NCBI RefSeq assembly: GCF_000423625.1
Contig: NZ_AUII01000006.1
Location: 62,001-126,000, forward strand
DNA length: 64,000 nucleotides
Source of the DNA: Pseudonocardia asaccharolytica DSM 44247 = NBRC 16224
GTDB lineage: Bacteria; Actinomycetota; Actinomycetes; Mycobacteriales; Pseudonocardiaceae
Direction: 5' to 3'
In this document: piece after piece, positions 1 to 9,212 of the stretch
Layout of the letters: each line of letters starts with the position of its first letter
Numbering within the stretch: the first letter of the stretch is position 1
Notes under the pieces: generated by a model
The model's database searches: none
What the model saw: only the letters and a program-made list of their open reading frames with translations
What the model was told of the DNA's origin: nothing
Position numbers and translations under genes: made by a program

Positions 1-262
1 CCGCCTGGTCGGTGACCGCCTCGACGGTCTGGGTGCCGGCGCTGAACAGCGTGTGCGCGAGCTGCCGCTGGTTGGCGAGCACCTTCTCGGCGAAGTCGAA
101 GGTGCTGTCGACGAAGGCGTGCGCGTCCGGCAGCTTCGCCTGAGTACCGGTCATGGTGCCCGCGTAGGTCTGCACGGTGTCGGCCCAGGTACGAACGGCC
201 GTGGTGACGGCCTCCTGGCTACGCTTGGCGAGGTCGATGAACTGGTCGGTAGCCACGGTCAT
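1..262 (-). CDS. Phasin-like protein, C-terminus cut by the window edge
   Basis: The gene starts with ATG at 262, preceded by AAAGGACG, and runs off the left edge after 87 codons. The visible part is a short soluble amphipathic protein with no membrane segment (MTVATDQFIDLAKRSQEAV, later FDFAEKVLANQRQLAHTL). This is the pattern of phasins, which coat polyhydroxyalkanoate granules. It lies 69 bp downstream of the XRE regulator on the same strand and diverges from a PHA synthase-like gene, which supports the role. The C-terminus is not visible, so a heparin-binding-hemagglutinin-like protein is a possible alternative. Confidence 0.6.
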   Translation of the reverse strand, partial: MTVATDQFIDLAKRSQEAVTTAVRTWADTVQTYAGTMTGTQAKLPDAHAFVDSTFDFAEKVLANQRQLAHTLFSAGTQTVEAVTDQA

Positions 263-331
263 CTACTCGTCCTTTCTGGCTGGGAGTGGATGTCCGCTAT
301 CTAAGTTACGCACCGGCGTTAAGTATGTCAA

Positions 332-772
332 TCACCCCGAGTGTGGCCCTGGCCCCTCCACGAAGCTGCGGTACACCCCGAGAAGCGCGGCCTTCTGCTC
401 ATCGGACAGCCGCGGGTCCGCGCGGATCGCGTCCTCCGTGGACGTCGGGGCATCCTCCCCGGCGCCCGCGGTCGTGCCGTTGGCCTGCGTCCGGTCGGAA
501 TCGACCCAGCCCGCCTGCTTGAGCAGCTGCTCGGTGGACAACTGCAGCGCGTCCGCGATCGAGCGCAGCACCTTCAGCGACGGCTGGTGCAACCCGCGCT
601 CGATCTGGGAGAGATAGGCGTTGGACACGCTGGTCAGCGAGGCCATCTCGCGCAGGGACAACTTGGCCATCTGCCGTTGCGCGCGGATGAACCCGCCGAG
701 CGCGTTGACCTGCGCCGCCCAGACCTTGTCCGCGCCGCTGGGCGTCGTGTCTCCGGTCCGCGACTCGCTCAT
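332..772 (-). CDS. XRE-family regulator, probably of the PHA locus
   Basis: A 146-residue soluble protein. Residues about 27-80 form a Cro/C1-type helix-turn-helix (LREMASLTSVSNAYLSQIER, then a KVLRSIADAL helix). The tail is acidic and ends in a short helix (LSDEQKAALLGVYRSF). It lies between a phasin-like gene and a divergent PHA synthase-like gene, so it probably controls granule genes. This resembles PhaR-type control in other bacteria, although PhaR itself is a different family. It may be cotranscribed with the phasin gene 69 bp downstream. The family call is firm; the target is inferred from position. Confidence 0.85.
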   Translation of the reverse strand: MSESRTGDTTPSGADKVWAAQVNALGGFIRAQRQMAKLSLREMASLTSVSNAYLSQIERGLHQPSLKVLRSIADALQLSTEQLLKQAGWVDSDRTQANGTTAGAGEDAPTSTEDAIRADPRLSDEQKAALLGVYRSFVEGPGPHSG

Positions 773-987
773 GATCCGCCGCCGTCGCCGTGTCTCATGG
801 CCACATCATTCTCCCGCCCGGCCACCTCGACGTCGCCCCGGGCTTCGGACCCGCCGCGCGACCGCACCGGAGACGCCATCTGGGTGGGCCCGGGCCGAAT
901 CCGCGTGACTCTGCGTAACATAACGATCGCTACTTTCCGGTAACCAGCCTATTGCTCAACATCCGAATCAAATCTACTGTCTGGACA

Positions 988-1001
988 CTTGGACATCCAA
1001 G
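988..1001. promoter_or_regulatory. Inverted repeat upstream of the PHA synthase-like gene
   Basis: CTTGGA-CA-TCCAAG is a 6-bp perfect inverted repeat, 33 bp before the PHA synthase-like ATG. GGACA recurs three times within about 30 bp here. The divergent region 773-1034 holds no gene. This could be the operator of the XRE regulator; no binding evidence is available from sequence. Confidence 0.35.
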
Positions 1002-1034
1002 CAATCGGACATCAGCGTCGATGGGAGAAGGACT

Positions 1035-2261
1035 ATGACCAGCCTCGTGGACCCACCCCTGGAAACCGTGGCCCGTCCCGCTCCCGTATCGGACGGTCCG
1101 CTCCGTTTCCTGCTCGACTATCACACCGTCAACACGGTGCGTAGCCTTGCCGAGGTCTCCCGCGCCGCCGGGACCGTCTGGGCGGATGCCCTGACCCGCG
1201 CCGGCACGCCGTTCGACGTCGCGACCCGCGGCCTTCGGTGGTGGACGGCGATGCTGGACCGCCAGGCCCCCAACTGGCATCTCGACAACGAGATCGTGCT
1301 CAGCACTCCGTTCGCGCATCTGCGCGACTTCACCCGCGACGAGCACCGGACCGGCCGGGACGCCGGCGTCGTTCCCACGCTGGTGCTGCCGCCGCAGGCC
1401 GGCCATTCCTCCACCGTCGTCGACTTCTCCCCCCGGCAGAGCCAGCTCTCGGTCATCCAGGCGGCCGGGCTGACCAGGCTCTATGTCCTGGAGTGGCGAC
1501 CGGCGACGCGGGCGACGCGGGACATCACCATCACCGACTACCTCGAGGTCATCGACCGGTCGGTGCGCCAGATCGGCGGGCGGGCGAACATCATCGGCGA
1601 CTGCCAGGGCGGCTGGCTCGCCGCGATCTATGCCGCGCTGCACCCCGATCGGGTGCACACCCTGACCCTCGCCGGGGCCCCGATCGACTTCCACGCCGGC
1701 GACTCCGTCATCGCCGCCTCGACGATCGCGCTCACCCGCGCGTTCGGGCTGGCTCCGTACCGGGCGCTGGTCGGGCTGGGCGGCGGCAACATGCCCGGCC
1801 GCGCGGTGCTGGGCAACTTCATCCACATCCAGCCGCACTCCGAGCTCTCCCGGCAGCTGCAACTGCTGGAGAACATCGAGGACCCGGCCCACCTCGAGCG
1901 CTACCACCACTTCGAAGACTGGTTCAAGTACACCCAGGACATCCCGGGCGCGTTCTACCTGTGGCTGGTCGAGCACCTGTTCTGGCGAAACCAGCTCATC
2001 TCCGGCGCACTCGTCGTCGACGGCCGCCGCGCCGACCTGGCCGCCGTCACCTGCCCGCTGTTCCTGCTGGCCGGCTCGACCGACCACATCACGCCGCCGC
2101 CGCAGGTGTTCGCCGCCGCCGACGCCGTCAGCACGCCGCGCGAGCAGATCACGCTGCGCACCGCCCAGGGTGGGCACCTCGGCCTGTTCATGGGACGCGA
2201 CGCGCTGGCCCAGGACTGGCCGCCGATGCTCGAGGAGATCCACCGGCTGTCCATCCCCTGA
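1035..2261 (+). CDS. Cys-type poly(3-hydroxyalkanoate) synthase-like alpha/beta hydrolase
   Basis: A 408-residue alpha/beta-hydrolase fold protein. The nucleophile box is GDCQGGW with Cys190, matching the G-x-C-x-G-G lipase-like box of PHA synthases rather than the Ser box of depolymerases. A plausible Asp lies in GSTDHITPP and the His in GGHLGLFMG, which complete a Cys-Asp-His triad like that of PhaC. Length is between class III PhaC (about 355) and class I (about 590). GGGAGAAGG precedes the ATG. It faces the XRE/phasin pair. A PHA-synthase-like acyl hydrolase is the alternative, so no gene symbol is given. Confidence 0.75.
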   Translation: MTSLVDPPLETVARPAPVSDGPLRFLLDYHTVNTVRSLAEVSRAAGTVWADALTRAGTPFDVATRGLRWWTAMLDRQAPNWHLDNEIVLSTPFAHLRDFTRDEHRTGRDAGVVPTLVLPPQAGHSSTVVDFSPRQSQLSVIQAAGLTRLYVLEWRPATRATRDITITDYLEVIDRSVRQIGGRANIIGDCQGGWLAAIYAALHPDRVHTLTLAGAPIDFHAGDSVIAASTIALTRAFGLAPYRALVGLGGGNMPGRAVLGNFIHIQPHSELSRQLQLLENIEDPAHLERYHHFEDWFKYTQDIPGAFYLWLVEHLFWRNQLISGALVVDGRRADLAAVTCPLFLLAGSTDHITPPPQVFAAADAVSTPREQITLRTAQGGHLGLFMGRDALAQDWPPMLEEIHRLSIP

Positions 2262-2301
2262 GTGCGGACGCCGCCACGACAGGTGACCGGTTCCACGTTC
2301 A

Positions 2302-2328
2302 CCCGCCCAGCCGATACGGCTGGGCGGG
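2302..2328 (+). terminator. Hairpin after the PHA synthase-like gene
   Basis: A perfect 11-bp GC stem (2302-2312 with 2318-2328) and a GATAC loop, 41 bp after the stop codon. There is no clear T-tract, which is common for actinobacterial terminators. Its 3' end overlaps the proposed sigma-factor promoter. Confidence 0.7.
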
Positions 2329-2352
2329 AACGTTTATCGGTCGACGCACGTT
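2326..2352 (+). promoter_or_regulatory. SigR/SigH-type promoter upstream of sigB
   Basis: GGGAAC at 2326-2331 and CGTT at 2349-2352 are separated by 17 bp. This fits the GGGAA(C/T)-N16-18-CGTT pattern used by actinobacterial ECF sigma factors of the SigR/SigH/SigE type. The sigma-factor ATG follows 68 bp later. Control of sigB by SigE/SigH is established in mycobacteria. Confidence 0.6.
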
Positions 2353-2419
2353 CTTCCCTGTGAGAGCCCGGGCGGCAGTCGCCACAGCGTTCCGCCCGGT
2401 CGCGCAGGGGAGGAACCAG

Positions 2420-3433
2420 ATGACAGCGCCGAAGACCATTCCTGGGCAGCGCACCGCGCTCGACAACGCACCGGCCGCCGAGCTGTCCGCGGAGGACCTC
2501 GACGCCCAGAGCCCAGCAGCCGATCTCGTCCGCGTATACCTCAACGGTATCGGAAAGACCCCGCTACTGACCGCCGCGCAGGAGGTCGAGCTCGCCAAGC
2601 GAATCGAGGCGGGCGTGTTCGCCAAGCATGTGCTCGACAGCGCGGCCGCAGACGGCACCGCGCTCGACCTCGGGTACGCCGCCGACCTGCGCGCGATCGT
2701 TCGCGACGGGGAACGGGCTCGCAATCACCTGCTGGAGGCCAACCTGCGGCTCGTGGTGAGCCTGGCCAAGCGCTACACCGGACGCGGGATGCCGCTGCTG
2801 GACCTCATCCAGGAGGGCAACCTGGGGCTGATCCGTGCCGTGGAGAAGTTCGACTACGCCAAGGGCTTCAAGTTCTCCACCTATGCGACCTGGTGGATCC
2901 GCCAGGCCATCACCCGGGGCATGGCCGACCAGGCCCGGACCATCCGACTGCCCGTGCACCTGGTGGAGCAGGTGAACAAGCTGGCCCGGATCAAGCGGGA
3001 TCTGCACCAGCGCCTCGGTCGCGAGGCCACCCACGAGGAGCTGGCCGCGGAGTCAGGCCTGCCGGTGGAGAAGATCTCCGACCTGCTCGACCACGCGCGG
3101 GACCCGGTGAGTCTCGACATGCCGGTGGGCTCGGAGGAGGAGGCCCCCCTGGGGGACTTCATCGAGGACGCCGAGGCCACCGACGCGGAGAACACGGTGA
3201 TCTCCCACCTGCTGCACGACGACCTGCGCCGGGTACTGTCCACGCTGGAGGATCGCGAGCAGAACGTGATCCGGCTGCGCTACGGCCTCGACGACGGCCA
3301 GCCGCGCACCCTCGACCAGATCGGCCGCACGTTCGGGCTGTCCCGCGAGCGGGTCCGGCAGATCGAGCGCGAGGTCATGGCCAAGCTGCGGATCGGCGAA
3401 CGGGCCGACCGGCTGCGGGCCTACGCCAGCTGA
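2420..3433 (+). CDS. sigB: Group 2 RNA polymerase sigma factor (SigB/HrdB-like)
   Basis: A 337-residue sigma-70 factor with regions 1.2 to 4.2 and no long acidic region 1.1, as in non-essential group 2 factors. Region 2 carries [34 protein letters not shown] and [13 protein letters not shown]. Region 4.2 carries the recognition helix [18 protein letters not shown]. The ATG at 2420 follows GGGGAGG and gives the usual N-terminus for the family. Length is close to mycobacterial SigB (about 320). The upstream ECF-type promoter places it in a stress cascade. The gene name rests on family resemblance; an HrdB paralogue is the alternative. Confidence 0.85.
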   Translation: MTAPKTIPGQRTALDNAPAAELSAEDLDAQSPAADLVRVYLNGIGKTPLLTAAQEVELAKRIEAGVFAKHVLDSAAADGTALDLGYAADLRAIVRDGERARNHLLEANLRLVVSLAKRYTGRGMPLLDLIQEGNLGLIRAVEKFDYAKGFKFSTYATWWIRQAITRGMADQARTIRLPVHLVEQVNKLARIKRDLHQRLGREATHEELAAESGLPVEKISDLLDHARDPVSLDMPVGSEEEAPLGDFIEDAEATDAENTVISHLLHDDLRRVLSTLEDREQNVIRLRYGLDDGQPRTLDQIGRTFGLSRERVRQIEREVMAKLRIGERADRLRAYAS

Positions 3434-3455
3434 GGAGGTCCGGCGGGCTCGGTCA

Positions 3456-3641
3456 TCCGGCGTGGCCGAGCCGCGCCGAGATCTCCTTGGTGGCGTCGAC
3501 GACGTCGTGCACCAGCGCCTCGATCATCTGTGCGGGCATCCGGAAGCGAGGTGCGGGCAGCGGGCCGGCGAGCGCCAGCAGCCCGAGCCCGAGGCGGAAG
3601 CGGCCGCTCGTGGGGTCCCGCTCGACGTAGCCGGCGTGTTC
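3456..3641 (-). pseudogene. IclR-family regulator remnant
   Basis: A fused pair of IclR fragments. GYVERDPTSGRFRLGLGLL is the end of an IclR winged helix and linker. It is followed directly by MPAQMIEALVHDVVDATKEI, the last helix of an IclR effector domain. The first HTH helices and most of the ligand domain are absent, so this is an internally deleted gene. Its upstream end is joined to a creatinase fragment at about 3641. It was probably the regulator of the decayed pathway alongside. Confidence 0.75.
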
Positions 3642-4352
3642 GAGGCCAGCCTCCCGGCCGTAGTAGTGCGACGGCACCCCGAAAGGAATGGCCGTAGCCG
3701 AAGGTCCGGTTCGGCAACAGCCCATGGGCCTGATAGATCTCGTTATCGGGGAAGGTGCGGGCGATCTCGCGGACCATCCCCTGGGTGCCGACCAGCGCGA
3801 CCTCGTGCTCCGGGACGCCCTCGCGCACCGCGGCGACCACGGCCCCGCCGCCCAGATCCGCGATCCGCGCGCCGTGCCGGATCAGCTCGATCTTCTCCGC
3901 GGGCACCGCGTCGGCGACGTGGGCGCGCAGCAGGCCCGGGATGCGGTCGTCCTCCACACCGAGCAGGGCCGCTGCGCACACCGGCCCGCTCGAGCACGGT
4001 GGCGACCGCATGCAGATGGTTGTCGCGCCGCCAGTCGGTATAGACGATGTTGTCACCGAAGCTGCGCCGCCACGGCTGGCCTGCGTCGATATTCGCCGAA
4101 ATGGTGGCGTGGCTGTCCTCGGTGACCGCGAGGCCATAGGGCCTGCCGAATGCGGGGTATAAAAAGTCGCTGTAATAGTTGATGTTGTGGTAGCTGGTGA
4201 ACAGCACCGCCGATGCCCGACTCGGCCATGTGCTTGCGCAGCAGGGTGAACCTTCGCTCCATCTCCATGGCGGAGAACGTCGGTGCGTCCTTCGCGCCGT
4301 TGTGGATGTCCTTGAGTCGTTCGAGGTTCGTTTCTCTACTTTCCGTCGACAA
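3642..4352 (-). pseudogene. Creatinase (creatine amidinohydrolase) remnant with frameshifts
   Basis: The opening frame begins at a TTG at 4352 ([20 protein letters not shown]). A second frame has YHNINYYSDFLYPAFGRPYG and DSHATISANIDAGQPWRRSF. A third has MVREIARTFPDNEIYQAHG, and a fourth FGVPSHYYGREAGLE. In order these match the N-terminal and early catalytic parts of M24-family creatinase, which splits creatine into sarcosine and urea. Frame changes lie near 4208, 3960-3990 and 3680; the first looks like one extra G and the third one extra T. The C-terminal half is missing, replaced by IclR sequence. The gene cannot make a working enzyme. Confidence 0.85.
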
Positions 4353-4362
4353 TCAGGACCGC

Positions 4363-4785
4363 TCAGGCCAGCGGCCGGCCTGCGGTCTCCGGGCAGGCGA
4401 GCATGGCCAAGAGGGCCACCACCGCGGCTGCGGCCAGGTAGTAGGCCGGCGCCAGCTTGCTGCCCGTTGTGGAGATCAACAGCGTGGCGATGAACGGGGC
4501 GGTACCGCCGAAGAGCGCGTTCGCGGTGTTGAAGCTGAACGCGAACCCGGTGTAGCGCACGCGGGTCGGGAAGCATTCGGTGAGATAGCAGGCGAGTGTG
4601 CCGTCGTTCAGGGTCAGGAACGCGCCCGGCAGGATCTGTACCACCACGATCGCGGCGAACGTCGCCGTGTCGAGAACGGCGAACAGGGGCACGGTGCCCA
4701 CCATGAACAGCACTGCTCCCGCAATCAGCGCCTTCTTCCGGCCGAACCGGTCCGAAAGCGCCGCCGAGCAGAAGATGAATCCGTG
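4363..4785 (-). pseudogene. MFS transporter C-terminal remnant
   Basis: About 140 codons encode the last four or so membrane segments of an MFS carrier. Visible are the loop [14 protein letters not shown] and a later [15 protein letters not shown], typical of the metabolite:H+ symporter (ProP/KgtP-like) branch. The N-terminal two thirds are absent and the fragment abuts an inverted glyA fragment near 4790. Its stop lies 11 bp before the creatinase remnant, so the two were probably one operon. The lost substrate may have been creatine, sarcosine or betaine. Confidence 0.8.
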
Positions 4786-4794
4786 CAGACCGGG

Positions 4795-5401
4795 AGCATC
4801 GCCCCGGACCTCGGCAGGACGGTCCTCGATCGCACCCTCGGCGAGACCGACCCCGAGGTGCACGCGACCGTCGCCGCCGAGCTCACTCGGCAGCGCACGA
4901 CGTTGGAGATGATCGTGAGCGAGAACTTCGCGCCGCTGGCGGTCATGGCCGCGCAGGGCTCGGTGCTGACCAACAAGTACGCCGAGGGCTACCCCGGCCG
5001 GCGCTACTACGGCGGCTGTGAGCACGTCGACGTCGTCGAGCGGCTCGCGATCGACCGGTTGCGTGCCCTGTTCGGCGCGCGGTACGCGAACGTCCAGCCG
5101 CACTCCGGGCGCAGGCCAACGCCACGGTGATGGCCGCCCTGCTGGAGCCCGGCGACACCATCCTCGGCCTCGACCTCGCCCACGGCGGTCGCCTCACCCA
5201 CGGGATGCGGCTGAACTTCTCCGGCAGGCTCTATGACGTCGCGGCCTACCACGTGCGCGAGTCCGACCACCTCGTCAACATGGACGAGGTCGCGCGGCTG
5301 GCCCGCGAGCACAGGCCCAAGCTGATCATCGCCGGCCGGTCGGCCTATCCCCGCCACCTCGACTTCGCCGCCTTCCGGCGCATCGCCGACGAGGTCAGCG
5401 C
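4795..5401 (+). pseudogene. glyA: Serine hydroxymethyltransferase remnant
   Basis: The N-terminal half of GlyA is recognisable: [40 protein letters not shown] and [12 protein letters not shown] single extra G near 5107, in a run of three, breaks the frame between NVQPHSG and the following NATVMAALL. The sequence stops after FRRIADEV, before the PLP-lysine motif, and passes into L-serine dehydratase. There is no proper start codon. GlyA interconverts glycine and serine, so it fits downstream of sarcosine breakdown. A functional glyA must exist elsewhere. Confidence 0.9.
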
Positions 5402-5640
5402 CTACGCTCTACGCGCTCGCGGTGAACGAGGAGAACGCTGCCGGGGGGCCGGATCGTCACCGCCCCCACCAACGGGGCCGCCGGGATCGTCCCGGCCGTG
5501 CTGTACTACTACCACCGGTTCTGCCCCGGCGCCGACGATGACGGCGTGATCCGGTTCCTGCTCACCACGGCCGCCATCGGCACGCTGTTCAAGGAGAACG
5601 CCTCGATCTCCGGTGCCGAGGTCGGCGCCGGTCTCGCGCA
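5402..5640 (+). pseudogene. sdaA: L-serine dehydratase remnant
   Basis: [12 protein letters not shown], then after a frame change [20 protein letters not shown] and [14 protein letters not shown]. These are central catalytic-domain motifs of iron-sulfur L-serine ammonia-lyase. The frame break is one extra G within a run of six near 5445. Both ends of the gene are gone, including the cysteines that ligate the cluster. The enzyme converts serine to pyruvate, the last step of the inferred lost pathway. The 149 bp after it, up to 5789, hold nothing recognisable. Confidence 0.85.
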
Positions 5641-5789
5641 TCGTCTTGATGGCCTTGCGGGGGTCTCGCGCTCAACATCGTCGAGTGTTGATCGCGACGG
5701 GCCGGTGGGCGGCAACCGGAGCTCCGGGTCCGGTGCGCGACGCGCGGGGCGGATGGTCAGGAGCGGCACGCGGTGCCTAACCTTGGGCT

Positions 5790-6326
5790 GTGTCAGGAAT
5801 TCCGTCGAGTGCCGGCGCGCCCCCGGGCCCGGTGAATCCGGCGGTCATGCGCGACGTGCTCGGCCACTTCGTGTCCGGCGTCGTCGTGATCACCGCCCAC
5901 GGCGGCGCCCGGCCGGTCGGGTTCACCTGTCAGTCCTTCGCCTCGCTGTCGCTGGATCCACCGCTGGTCAGCTTCTGCCCGGCCCGCACGTCGACTACCT
6001 GGCCCAAGATCCGCGAGATCGGCCGGTTCTGCGTCAACGTGCTCGCCGAGGACCACCAGCACCACAGTCTCCGGTTCGCCCGCTCCGGGGTGGACAAGTT
6101 CGCCGGCGTCGAATGGCAGCCCGCGCCGTCGGGCGCGCCGATCCTCGAAGGGGTCAGCGCCTGGATCGACTGCTCGCTCTGGCAGGAGTACGACGGCGGT
6201 GATCACACCATCGCCGTCGGCCACGTGCACGATCTCGGTGCCGCCCCGGACCGGCTGCCGCTGCTGTTCTACCGCGGCCGCTACGGTATCGCCGACGTCT
6301 CGGCCCCCAAGGAGGGCAACCGGTGA
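5790..6326 (+). CDS. Flavin reductase family protein
   Basis: A 178-residue split-barrel FMN-binding protein of the HpaC/HsaB type. It shows the family pattern [18 protein letters not shown], then [19 protein letters not shown] and a C-terminal LLFYRGRYG. Such proteins use NAD(P)H to supply reduced flavin to a two-component monooxygenase. No monooxygenase partner is adjacent. The start is GTG at 5790. It is intact, unlike the remnants just upstream, and converges on coxE with an 18-bp gap. Confidence 0.85.
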   Translation: MSGIPSSAGAPPGPVNPAVMRDVLGHFVSGVVVITAHGGARPVGFTCQSFASLSLDPPLVSFCPARTSTTWPKIREIGRFCVNVLAEDHQHHSLRFARSGVDKFAGVEWQPAPSGAPILEGVSAWIDCSLWQEYDGGDHTIAVGHVHDLGAAPDRLPLLFYRGRYGIADVSAPKEGNR

Positions 6327-6344
6327 GCGGGATGCTCGCCGAGC

Positions 6345-7580
6345 TCAGCCCCCGGGCCTGACCCTGCGGGTGGCCGGCCCGCCGTCGGCCAGCGCGGCGA
6401 GCAGCTCGCCGAGTGCGTCGAGGCGGTGCGCGCTCACCAGCGCGTCGCAGTAGGGCAGAGCCGCCGCCATCCCGCCGACCAGCGGGCGGTAGTCCGCGTG
6501 CCGGGTGCGGGGGTTGGCCCACACCACCCGGTGGGCCAGCCGCGACAGCCGCGCCATCTGCGCGCCCAGCTCGTCGGGGTCGCCGGTGTCCCAGCCATCG
6601 GAGATGATCAGTACGACAGCGCCGCGCGCCATCCCGCGGGCGCCGTGGTCGTCGAGGAACCGCTTGAGGGCCTCGCCGATCCGGGTGCCGCCCGACCAGT
6701 CGGGGGCCAGCGTCGAGGCCCGCTGCAGCGCGACGGCCGGGGTGGTGTGGGCCAACGCCCTGGTGAGCCGGGTCAGCCGGGTCGCGAAGGTGAAGATCTC
6801 GGCGCGGGCGGCGCCGCCGGCGCAGTAGAGCAGCTGCAGCAGCGCGCGGGCGTAGGGCTCCATCGAGCCGGAGATGTCGCACAGCACGACGAGCCGCCTC
6901 GGCCGCGGCCGGCGGGTACGCCGGACGAGCCGGACGGGGTCGCCGGCGGTGCGCCGGGCCCCGCGCAGGGTGGTCCGCAGGTCGATGCGGCGCCCGTACC
7001 CGGCGCGGCGGGTGCGCCGGGAGCGACGCGGCGGCGTCGCGATGCCGAACCGCCGCATCGCCGCGGCCAGGACTCGCAGCTCCTCGGGCGTCAGCACGTC
7101 GAAGTCGCGGGACGCGAGCCGTTCGGCCGCGCTCGCCGCCGCGCGCACCGGGGTTTCTGCCGGCCGGTCGGGCCGGTCACCGGTCCGCCCCCCGGTGCGG
7201 GCGATCCCGTTCCCGGCCGCGCCCGGCCATCCGGACGCGGCCGGACCGGCCGCGTCCGGGGCGGGGTCCAGGGGCGGCGAACCGGGGTCGCCGCGGTGTT
7301 CGGCCTCGTCGACGAGACCGCCGAACACCGCGGCGAACACCCGCTCGAGTACCGGGATCTGGGCGGGGTCGGTGACCAGGGTGGCCAGCGCGCAGTGGTA
7401 GAGCCTGCGCGTCGTGGCCGGTTCGGCGGCAAGCACCGCGCGGGTCAGCCGCTCGGCACGGTCCGGCCCGACCGGCAGCCCGGCGTCGCGGCAGGCGGCG
7501 GCGAACCGGGCGGCGAGCGCGGGCAGGTCACCGGTCACAGGGGATACCCGACTCGCGGGCACGTGGGTCCGCTCAGGCAC
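6345..7580 (-). CDS. coxE: CoxE-like VWA-domain protein of the CO dehydrogenase cluster
   Basis: A 411-residue protein with a basic, arginine-rich middle (GYGRRIDLRTTLRGARR) and a C-terminal VWA domain. The MIDAS motif is CDISGSMEPYARA and a later ISDGWDTGDP strand is visible. VWA CoxE proteins act with MoxR-type CoxD ATPases to mature the CO dehydrogenase active site. The GTG start at 7580 overlaps the end of the ATPase gene by 8 bp, so the two are translationally coupled. It is the last gene of the leftward cox operon. Confidence 0.9.
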   Translation of the reverse strand: MPERTHVPASRVSPVTGDLPALAARFAAACRDAGLPVGPDRAERLTRAVLAAEPATTRRLYHCALATLVTDPAQIPVLERVFAAVFGGLVDEAEHRGDPGSPPLDPAPDAAGPAASGWPGAAGNGIARTGGRTGDRPDRPAETPVRAAASAAERLASRDFDVLTPEELRVLAAAMRRFGIATPPRRSRRTRRAGYGRRIDLRTTLRGARRTAGDPVRLVRRTRRPRPRRLVVLCDISGSMEPYARALLQLLYCAGGAARAEIFTFATRLTRLTRALAHTTPAVALQRASTLAPDWSGGTRIGEALKRFLDDHGARGMARGAVVLIISDGWDTGDPDELGAQMARLSRLAHRVVWANPRTRHADYRPLVGGMAAALPYCDALVSAHRLDALGELLAALADGGPATRRVRPGG

Positions 7581-8439
7581 GGGCGATCAGAGTGGCCAGG
7601 CCCGCGTTGCGGGCGGTGCCGATGTCCTCGTCGTATTTGAGCACCGCTCCCAGGGTGCGCTCGGCGGCGGCGTCGTCGAGCGCCGGGACCCCGAGCATGT
7701 GCAGGGCGGTCGTCCAGCTGATCGCCTCGGCGACCCCGGGCGGTTTGAGCAGGTCGAGCCCGCGCATCCGGGCCACCGCGCCCGCCACCTGCCCGGCCAG
7801 CCAGCCGGCCGCCACGGGCACCCGGCGGCGGATGATCTCCTCGACGCGCGCCGGGCCGGGATAGCCGATCCAGTGGTAGAGGCAGCGGCGCTTGAGCGCA
7901 TCGTGCAGGTCGCGGGTCCGGTTCGAGGTCAGGACCGCGACCGGCGGGACGACCGCCCGGCGGGTGCCCAACTCCGGGATCGTCACCGCCGCCTCGGCGA
8001 GCAGCTCGAATAGAAACGCCTCGAACTCGTCGTCGGCCCGGTCGATCTCGTCGATGAGCAGCACCGCGGGCCGCGGACCGGGATGGCTGATCGCGGCGAG
8101 CAACGGCCGGGCGAGCAGATGGTCGGGGGTGAACAGGTCGGCGTCGCGCAGCTGCTCTCCCCGCGACTCCGCCAGCCGGATCGAGAGCAGCTGCCGGGGG
8201 TAGTTCCACTCGTAGAGCGCCTCGGACGCGGTCAGCCCCTCGTAGCACTGCAGGCGCAGCAGCGGGGTGTCGAGCACCTCGGCCAGTGCCACGGCCGCCT
8301 GCGTCTTCCCGGCCCCGGGTTCGCCCTCCAGCAGGATCGGCTGGCCCATCGCGACGGCCAGGAACAGCGCCGTGGCCAGCGCATCGTCGGCGAGATATCC
8401 GGTGCGTTCCAGGCCCGCGCGCAGTCCGTCGACGTTCAC
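7573..8439 (-). CDS. coxD: CoxD-like MoxR-family AAA+ ATPase
   Basis: A 288-residue AAA+ ATPase with Walker A GEPGAGKTQ, Walker B VLLIDEIDRADDE and a sensor region VLTSNRTRDLHDALKRRC. These mark the MoxR/CoxD branch, a chaperone-like ATPase needed to insert the copper and sulfur of the Mo-S-Cu site in form I CO dehydrogenase. The GTG at 8439 gives the usual N-terminus and overlaps the XdhC-type gene by 4 bp. It pairs with the VWA gene downstream. Confidence 0.9.
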   Translation of the reverse strand: MNVDGLRAGLERTGYLADDALATALFLAVAMGQPILLEGEPGAGKTQAAVALAEVLDTPLLRLQCYEGLTASEALYEWNYPRQLLSIRLAESRGEQLRDADLFTPDHLLARPLLAAISHPGPRPAVLLIDEIDRADDEFEAFLFELLAEAAVTIPELGTRRAVVPPVAVLTSNRTRDLHDALKRRCLYHWIGYPGPARVEEIIRRRVPVAAGWLAGQVAGAVARMRGLDLLKPPGVAEAISWTTALHMLGVPALDDAAAERTLGAVLKYDEDIGTARNAGLATLIARA

Positions 8440-9209
8440 GGCGCCTCCGGCGCCCGTGGGTGTGCAGTACCGCCGGAACGTGACTTCTCGCTCACGAGCC
8501 GCGCAGCGGCAAACTGGGCAAAGATCGACAGGGCGATCTCGCCCGGGGTGCGGGCGCCGATGTCGAGGCCGGCCGGGGCGTGCACCTGCCGGCGCTGCTC
8601 CTCCTCGACGTCGAGCCCACCCAGCACCGCCGCGGCCCGGCGCCGGCTCGCCACCAGCGCGATGTAGGGCACCCCCGACCGCAGCGCCGCGGTCAGCACC
8701 CGTGCCTCGTCGCGCCCGTGCGAGGCGACGACGACCGCGGCGGTGTCGGCCGGGAGCGCGGCGACCGGATCGATGATCGGGCGGACGTCGTAGTCCAACG
8801 CCTCCCCGACCCGCCGCAGCGCATGCGCGACCGGGGCGTCGCCGAGGACCGCCACCAGCGGCGCGGGCAGCACCGACTCCAGGAAGATCTCCAGGCTCCC
8901 CCCGGAAAGGCAGTGGTTCTCGACGGTCCGCAGCCCGGGCTCGGGTGCCGCGTCCCCGCCGCCGCCCGGCGTGATGCGCAGCAGGACGGACTCGCCCCGC
9001 TGCAGCATCCGCAGGCCCTCCAGCCGCATCGTCGACTCGGCGCACACCCCGCCGACGAAACCCTCCACGGTCCCGTCGGGCAGCACGAGCGCCTGGTCAC
9101 CGGGTTTCGCGCTGGTGGGCCGCTCGGCGCGGACCACCGTCGCGAGCACGAACGGGGTCCGGCACCCGCGCAGCTCCCCGGCGCGGCCGGCCAGCCCGAT
9201 GCCGTTCAC
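8436..9209 (-). CDS. XdhC/CoxF-CoxI family molybdenum cofactor insertion protein
   Basis: A 257-residue protein. The N-terminal XdhC domain shows RTPFVLATVVRAERPTSAKP and GFVGGVCAE. The C-terminal Rossmann domain shows LVAVLGDAPVAHALRRVGEA and a typical PAGLDIGARTPGEIALSIFA ending. XdhC-type proteins bind and deliver Moco to xanthine dehydrogenase-family enzymes. It starts 3 bp after the coxL stop. It fills the slot of coxF or coxI; which of the two cannot be settled from sequence alone. Confidence 0.85.
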   Translation of the reverse strand: MNGIGLAGRAGELRGCRTPFVLATVVRAERPTSAKPGDQALVLPDGTVEGFVGGVCAESTMRLEGLRMLQRGESVLLRITPGGGGDAAPEPGLRTVENHCLSGGSLEIFLESVLPAPLVAVLGDAPVAHALRRVGEALDYDVRPIIDPVAALPADTAAVVVASHGRDEARVLTAALRSGVPYIALVASRRRAAAVLGGLDVEEEQRRQVHAPAGLDIGARTPGEIALSIFAQFAAARLVSEKSRSGGTAHPRAPEAP

Positions 9210-9212
9210 GGC

